A stretch of DNA of 34,996 bases. Origin: Acidobacteriota bacterium. GTDB lineage: Bacteria; Acidobacteriota; Thermoanaerobaculia; Multivoradales; J023. Shown here piece after piece: positions 30,743 to 34,996 of this stretch. The notes beneath the pieces were generated by a model. It saw nothing but the letters and a program-made list of their open reading frames with translations, made no database searches and was not told the DNA's origin. The stretch is taken from NCBI GenBank assembly GCA_029263395.1, contig JAJCXO010000278.1:1-34996 (forward strand), given 5' to 3'. Position numbers and translations under genes: made by a program. Each line of letters opens with the position of its first letter. The first letter of the stretch is position 1.

Positions 30743-32077
30743 CTTGTCGCGGTGTGCGATCACCTCGTCTAGCCGACCAGAGAGTAGCTTCCGCATCTCT
30801 TTGCGGTCGATCAGGATGGTCTCTTCTCGCCGTGGCCCGGTTGACACCAGGCCCACGGGCGCCCCAACCTCTTCTTCGATCACTGCGATGTAATCACGGG
30901 CTGCCTGAGGCAGATCATCCATTACGAGTGCCCCTACCGTCGACTGTTGCCAGCCCGGCATGGTGCGATAAACCGGCTCAGCTTCAGTCAGCGCCGAGAG
31001 ATCCGCGGGAAAGTGCCGGAGCACCTCACCTTTCACCTCATAACCGACGCAGATCTTGATTTCTTCGAGCTCGTCGAGCACATCGAGCTTGGTCAGTGCG
31101 ATCGCGCCGATTCCGTTGAGCATCGAAGCGTAGCGAGCGGCGACGGCGTCGAACCAGCCGCAGCGTCTCGGGCGACCGGTGGTCGTCCCAACTTCATTGC
31201 CGCGATCCCGAAGATGTTCCCCAATCTCTTCTTCGAGCTCGGTCACGAACGGACCGCCCCCGACCCGGGTGACGTAGGCCTTGAGGACCCCCAGAACACC
31301 ACCGATTCGGCGTGGCGCCACTCCGGTGCCGGTCAAGGCTCCCCCCGCGGTCGAATTAGAGCTAGTGACGTAAGGGTAGGTCCCGTGGTCGATATCGAGC
31401 AAGGCGCCTTGCGCGCCTTCGAACAACACGCGGCGACGCTTGTCCATCCATTGGTTGAGCAACAGTGCAGTGTCGCACAGATAGGGCTCGAGACGCTCCG
31501 CCCATTCGGCGCAGAGCTTGGCCAACGACGACGGCCGAGGCGGCTGTTCACCGCCAAGATCTGTGAGCTGTGGGGCGATCTGGCGATGTTGGATCCGCAA
31601 TCGTTCATCGAGCTCTGGGGAGGCAAGATCGCAAGCTCGTAGTCCACTTCGGGCCGAGCGAGTTTCGTAGGCTGGACCGATACCGCGAGCTGTGGTGCCG
31701 ATCTTACTGTCACCGCGCGTTTCCTCACGCGCTTGGTCCAGTAAGGCATGGGTCGGCAAGATGATGTGGGCGCGATTCGATACGAAGATGCGTCCCTTGG
31801 TGTTGATCCCGGCGGCCTCGATCCCTTCGAGCTCGCTGAAGAATGCCTCCGGAGCGATGACCATGCCATTGCCCAGTACACAGCTCATACCGTCGTGCAA
31901 GATGCCGGAAGGCAGGAAGTGCAATGCAAAATGTTGGTCGCCAAACTTGACTGTATGGCCAGCATTGTGCCCTCCCTGATAGCGGGCAACCGCATCGAAG
32001 ACCGGGCAGATCAGATCTACGATCTTGCCTTTACCCTCATCACCCCACTGCATCCCGAGCACAATCGTATTCGCCAT
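30725..32077 (-). CDS. purA: adenylosuccinate synthase
   Basis: First step from IMP to AMP: IMP, GTP and aspartate give adenylosuccinate. The 450-residue protein has the GTP-binding signature QWGDEGKGK (10-18) with catalytic D13, GGHNAGHT with H41, and GTTARGIGPAY (about 128-138) for IMP. FEGAQGALLDIDHGTYPYVTSSN-type region (about 219-241) and GRPRRCGWFD follow. Complete, with no oddities apart from a terminator arm inside its 3' end. It is a single gene on the minus strand, divergent from the ccsA-hemA operon across 237 bp in which I see no clear promoter. Confidence 0.97.
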   Translation of the reverse strand: MANTIVLGMQWGDEGKGKIVDLICPVFDAVARYQGGHNAGHTVKFGDQHFALHFLPSGILHDGMSCVLGNGMVIAPEAFFSELEGIEAAGINTKGRIFVSNRAHIILPTHALLDQAREETRGDSKIGTTARGIGPAYETRSARSGLRACDLASPELDERLRIQHRQIAPQLTDLGGEQPPRPSSLAKLCAEWAERLEPYLCDTALLLNQWMDKRRRVLFEGAQGALLDIDHGTYPYVTSSNSTAGGALTGTGVAPRRIGGVLGVLKAYVTRVGGGPFVTELEEEIGEHLRDRGNEVGTTTGRPRRCGWFDAVAARYASMLNGIGAIALTKLDVLDELEEIKICVGYEVKGEVLRHFPADLSALTEAEPVYRTMPGWQQSTVGALVMDDLPQAARDYIAVIEEEVGAPVGLVSTGPRREETILIDRKEMRKLLSGRLDEVIAHRDKLTESS

Positions 32078-32314
32078 GTTTCAAGACCTGCCTGACAGAG
32101 AAAATCGTTGTTGAGGGGTGCAAAGCGCTGAAAACCGGAACCTTATTAGGAACCATGGCTCGCCGTGGAATATGTCGACGTCGGACCCTAGCAGATGCAG
32201 ATAGCGGCGGACAAGCTAACGTCTCTCCGTCAGCTTCGGATTTATCGAGGGTGCATCATGTAAGCTTTGAAGGCCTAGCACTCGCCCGTTCGTGCCAAAC
32301 GAGGAGACATCAGC

Positions 32315-33139
32315 TTGGATTTGGTTCTCAGGATTGCTGTGGTTCTATTACCGTTGCTCTACGCCCTGGTGGCAGCGGCCTACGGGTGGCTGTTCGTTGC
32401 TGATCACCCGCTTCCCCGCAAGTTTGCACGTCCGCTGTTCCACTTCACCTTGGGACTACATCTTGGATACCTCATTCTACTGACAATCCGCTGGCAACAG
32501 TTTCCTTATGCCACCGTTTCGCAGGCCTTGTCGGCGACGGCTTTTGCCGTCGCAGTGGTTTACGCGTTTGTCGAGTGGCACGGGAAGGCCTCCTCCACCG
32601 GATTCCTGATCTTGTCGATCGCAGGGTTGTTGGAGGTCTTGTCGTCACTCCTCCGAACGCCTGATCCTCCCTATCGCGAAATATTCCACAACCCGTTGTT
32701 TTCCACCCACGCGGGTTTCGGTCTACTCGGCTATGCTGCCTTTGCGGTTGCTGCCGGTTATGGCATCCTCTTTCTGCGTGTCTATCATGAGATCAAGCGC
32801 CGCCGGTTCAGTGTTTTCTTTGGCAAGCTACCGCCGCTCGAGGTCCTCGAACGCATGATGGTCGGCTCCTTGATCACCGGCTTCGTAGCATTGGCTGGTG
32901 CGGTGGTTTCGGGGGCGATCTGGGCGGAGCAACTGTTCGAGGGCGCCTGGCTACGCGATCCGAAAATTCTCTTCACGGTCGCCACGTGGGCCTTTTACGG
33001 GCTCGCCTTGACCTTACGCCGACTACGCCATTGGCATGGACGCCAGACCGCCATCGCCAGCCTGGCGGGCTTTGTGGCGGTGCTTTTCTCGTTGATCGCG
33101 GTCAACTTTTTTCTTACCGACCTGCACGGTTTCCATTAG
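32315..33139 (+). CDS. CcsA/HemX-family membrane protein
   Basis: A 274-residue protein with about eight membrane helices. It resembles the cytochrome c assembly family: a histidine in the segment STHAGFGLLGYAAFAVAAGYG (about 130-150) and a WWD-like part, GAIWAEQLFEGAWLRDPKILF (about 202-222). In members linked to hemA this protein is called HemX and in Bacillus lowers HemA levels; CcsA members carry heme to apocytochromes. Sequence alone does not separate the two roles, but position next to hemA favours HemX. The start is TTG at 32315 with GAGGAG eight bases upstream; no ATG fits. The stop lies 26 bp before the hemA ATG. Confidence 0.85.
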   Translation: MDLVLRIAVVLLPLLYALVAAAYGWLFVADHPLPRKFARPLFHFTLGLHLGYLILLTIRWQQFPYATVSQALSATAFAVAVVYAFVEWHGKASSTGFLILSIAGLLEVLSSLLRTPDPPYREIFHNPLFSTHAGFGLLGYAAFAVAAGYGILFLRVYHEIKRRRFSVFFGKLPPLEVLERMMVGSLITGFVALAGAVVSGAIWAEQLFEGAWLRDPKILFTVATWAFYGLALTLRRLRHWHGRQTAIASLAGFVAVLFSLIAVNFFLTDLHGFH

Positions 33140-33165
33140 GGTCTCGGACCACTGTGACCTCCCGA

Positions 33166-34455
33166 ATGCGCGACTCTCGACGCGACTCCGAAGGCGGCTT
33201 GCCGCGAGTGCTGTTGATCGGTGTGGATCATCGCTGTGCTCCGATCGAGCTGCGTGAGAAGCTGGCCTATTCCGAAGACGAGACGGGTGAGTTGTTGCGT
33301 TCCCTGCAGGAGAGTCCTGACATCACCGAAGCTTGTCTGGTCTCGACTTGCAATCGTACCGAGATCTACCTCTTGCCGCAGCATGAAGCGGAGGCTTATC
33401 GCACCGGCTTCGAGCGAGTTTTTCTCGAGCGAGCGTCGGAGATCGAAGCGGAAGGGCGGTTCTACGTTAAGCGAGGGCAAGAAGCGGTTCGACACTTGTT
33501 CGAAGTCGCCAGCGGATTGCAATCGATGGTTCTTGGTGAACCGGAGATTCTTGGCCAAGTCCGTCGGTCGGCCCTAACTGCCGAGGAGCTCGAAGCCAGC
33601 GGCACTGTCTTACGGCGCTTGATGCGGGGCGCGGTAGCCGCTGGCGGCAGAGCCCGCAACGACACTGCTATCGGTAGTGGAGCGATCTCGTTTGGCTATG
33701 CCATCGTCGATCTGGCACGGAGTATCTTCAGCCGGCTCGACAGTTGCTCAGTGCTGTTGCTCGGTGCTGGCGAAACCGCTCGGCAGGTGGCTCGGAATCT
33801 CCTCGAAAGGGGGGCGCGAGAGCTTGTCGTCGCCAACCGTGGCAGCCGGCGCCTCGAAGAATTCCAGCAGCTGTTCCCCCAATCTCGCGCCATCCCCTAC
33901 GAGGATCGGCACCAAGCCCTTCAAGCCTCGGATCTAGTCGTCGCCTGCACAGGTGCTGATCAGCCCATTCTGTACCGTGACGATTTCGAGCGTGCGATGT
34001 CTTCGCGCAAGGCCCGCCCTCTGCTGGCTGCCGACCTTGGGGTGCCTCGCAACCTCGACCCCGCTGCTGGCGACCTGGACAATCTCTTCCTGCAAGATGT
34101 GGACTCGCTCGAGCAACTGATCGCGCAGAATCTGAGGAAGAGGCGCGACGAGATTCCGAGAGTGCAGGAAATCTTGGATCGCGAGCTAGCAATTTTTACC
34201 TCCTGGTATCGTGGGCTAGCCGCCGAACCGCTAGTGGCACAACTCCAGAAACAGATTGAGCACATCCGCCAGCGTGAGGTCGCCAATAGTCGACGTCACT
34301 TCCCTGAAGAGACCCATGACAACCTCGATCGCCTAACTCGCTCTCTGGTGCGTAAAATTTTGCACCACCCTAGCACCCACCTGCGCTCCAATGATTCTCC
34401 CGACTATCGCCAACTCGAAGCGGTGCGCCAACTTTTCCGCCTCGACGACGACTGA
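33166..34455 (+). CDS. hemA: glutamyl-tRNA reductase
   Basis: Reduces glutamyl-tRNA(Glu) to glutamate-1-semialdehyde, opening the C5 tetrapyrrole route. The 429-residue form starts at the ATG at 33166; a GTG at 33154 is an alternative and neither has a strong ribosome site, while the frame remains open back to 32986 inside the preceding gene. The start is followed by VLLIGVDHRCAPIELREKLAY. The catalytic cysteine is C62 in VSTCNRTEIYL. LVLGEPEILGQVR-type text appears as MVLGEPEILGQVR, and the NADPH-binding Rossmann motif is LLLGAGETARQVARNLLERG. A C-terminal dimerisation domain ends the protein. It is second in the ccsA/hemX-hemA-hemC operon, eight bases before hemC. Confidence 0.95.
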   Translation: MRDSRRDSEGGLPRVLLIGVDHRCAPIELREKLAYSEDETGELLRSLQESPDITEACLVSTCNRTEIYLLPQHEAEAYRTGFERVFLERASEIEAEGRFYVKRGQEAVRHLFEVASGLQSMVLGEPEILGQVRRSALTAEELEASGTVLRRLMRGAVAAGGRARNDTAIGSGAISFGYAIVDLARSIFSRLDSCSVLLLGAGETARQVARNLLERGARELVVANRGSRRLEEFQQLFPQSRAIPYEDRHQALQASDLVVACTGADQPILYRDDFERAMSSRKARPLLAADLGVPRNLDPAAGDLDNLFLQDVDSLEQLIAQNLRKRRDEIPRVQEILDRELAIFTSWYRGLAAEPLVAQLQKQIEHIRQREVANSRRHFPEETHDNLDRLTRSLVRKILHHPSTHLRSNDSPDYRQLEAVRQLFRLDDD

Positions 34456-34463
34456 GATCTGAC

Positions 34464-34996
34464 ATGCCTGATAAGAAGTTACGGCTCGGCACTCGCCGCA
34501 GCCCTCTCGCCCTTGCCCAATCTCGCCAAGTAGCGACAGCCCTCGAACAGCTTCATGACGGCCTCGAGGTCGCGTTGGTACCGATGACCACCCGCGGCGA
34601 TCGTGAGCTCGGGGATCTCAAGCCGATCGGTGGTAAAGGCCTTTTCACCGAGGAACTCGAGAGTCGCCTCGACGACGGATCGATTGATTTTGCCGTCCAC
34701 AGCCTCAAAGATCTACCCGTCAACTTGCCGGACAGCTTGACGATCGCCGCGTATCCCGAGCGCGCTGACCCTAGGGATACGTTAATTTGTGACGTCGCGT
34801 CCAACCTAGACGAGCTCGAGCCCGGCGCCGTGCTGTTGACTGGCGCCCACCGCCGCCAATGCCAACTCCTCCATTTTCGTGACGACCTGGTCGTCGAGCC
34901 GATCCGTGGCAATGTCGGGACTCGGCTCCGCAAATGGATCAAGAGTGGCCATGCCGGGCTCATTCTGGCGGCGGCTGGCCTCGAGCGCCTGGAGGT
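34464..34996 (+). CDS. hemC: hydroxymethylbilane synthase, 5' part (cut by window end)
   Basis: Joins four porphobilinogens to hydroxymethylbilane on a dipyrromethane cofactor. The 177 visible residues start LRLGTRRSPLALAQSRQV (6-23) and include TTRGDRELGDLKPIGGKGLFTEELE (42-66). VHSLKDLP has the catalytic aspartate D83 (78-85), and RGNVGTRLRK lies near 147-156. The cofactor-binding and C-terminal domains lie outside the window, including the cofactor cysteine. One oddity: where the family normally reads GTSSLRRQ, this protein has LTGAHRRQ (125-132), keeping both arginines but losing the serines. The start lies eight bases after hemA, with only a GAG ahead of it. Confidence 0.93.
   Translation, partial: MPDKKLRLGTRRSPLALAQSRQVATALEQLHDGLEVALVPMTTRGDRELGDLKPIGGKGLFTEELESRLDDGSIDFAVHSLKDLPVNLPDSLTIAAYPERADPRDTLICDVASNLDELEPGAVLLTGAHRRQCQLLHFRDDLVVEPIRGNVGTRLRKWIKSGHAGLILAAAGLERLE

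Noticed and set aside
32155-32403. 82-codon plus-strand frame upstream of ccsA/hemX
   Set aside because: Runs into the ccsA/hemX gene in another frame, has no ribosome site, and its product has no recognisable features.
1-34996. CRISPR arrays, insertion sequences, prophage or integron signatures
   Set aside because: No regularly spaced repeats, transposase, integrase or terminal inverted repeats seen; gene content is housekeeping throughout.

Overview
The window is a gene-dense stretch of chromosome from a Gram-negative (diderm) bacterium. Three things suggest an Acidobacteriota-like organism: the order lptCA-lptB-rpoN-hpf-ptsN-hprK-rapZ-IIA-ptsH-ptsI, a CarD regulator, and a secreted protein ending in a DGFESGD-type tail. 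This assignment is an inference from gene content and order; no marker gene was compared with a database. I see no insertion sequence, prophage, CRISPR array or rRNA. The only RNA gene recognised is one tRNA-Leu(CAA).

Region by region. 1-505 is non-coding and carries a probable metK promoter and a leader of about 180 nt; metK (+) follows. A 70-bp tandem duplication separates metK from a convergent gene fusing LptF and LptG (-). 4347-5949 is parAB (-), preceded by a 460-bp gene-free region with two copies of a 16-bp perfect palindrome. 6410-9218 holds a DUF151 nuclease-like gene, miaB and a lipoprotein (-). 9513-17348 is a compact minus-strand block of regulatory PTS genes (ptsI, ptsH, a mannose-type IIA, rapZ, hprK, ptsN), hpf, rpoN and lptB. 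lptCA (LptC fused to LptA-like domains), recJ, accA, priA, a small zinc-ribbon membrane protein and a TPR protein continue the same strand to 25574. carD (-) has a strong promoter and a leader of about 330 nt. From 26823 the plus strand carries tRNA-Leu, hemB and hemL, then a secreted two-repeat DUF1554-type protein. purA (-) is next, followed by a ccsA/hemX-like gene, hemA and the start of hemC (+), which is cut by the window edge.

How the genes work together. LptFG, LptB and LptCA make up most of an LPS-export machine in three polypeptides. HPr (His15 and Ser46), EI, HPr kinase, two IIA proteins and RapZ occur without any sugar IIB/IIC permease, as expected for a regulatory PTS beside sigma-54 and the ribosome hibernation factor. 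HemA, HemL, HemB and HemC are successive enzymes of the C5 tetrapyrrole route; the CcsA/HemX-like protein belongs to the same theme.

Expression signals. Several promoters share a TTGAC -35 and a variable -10. In at least one case (6910), and possibly in others (lptFG, accA, parA), the -10 lies so close to the start codon that the mRNA should be leaderless or nearly so. Non-ATG starts are common, including TTG at five genes. The items most worth checking are the paired palindromes beside parAB, the His-rich insert in sigma-54, the two Lpt fusions, and hemB starting 8 nt after a tRNA 3' end.
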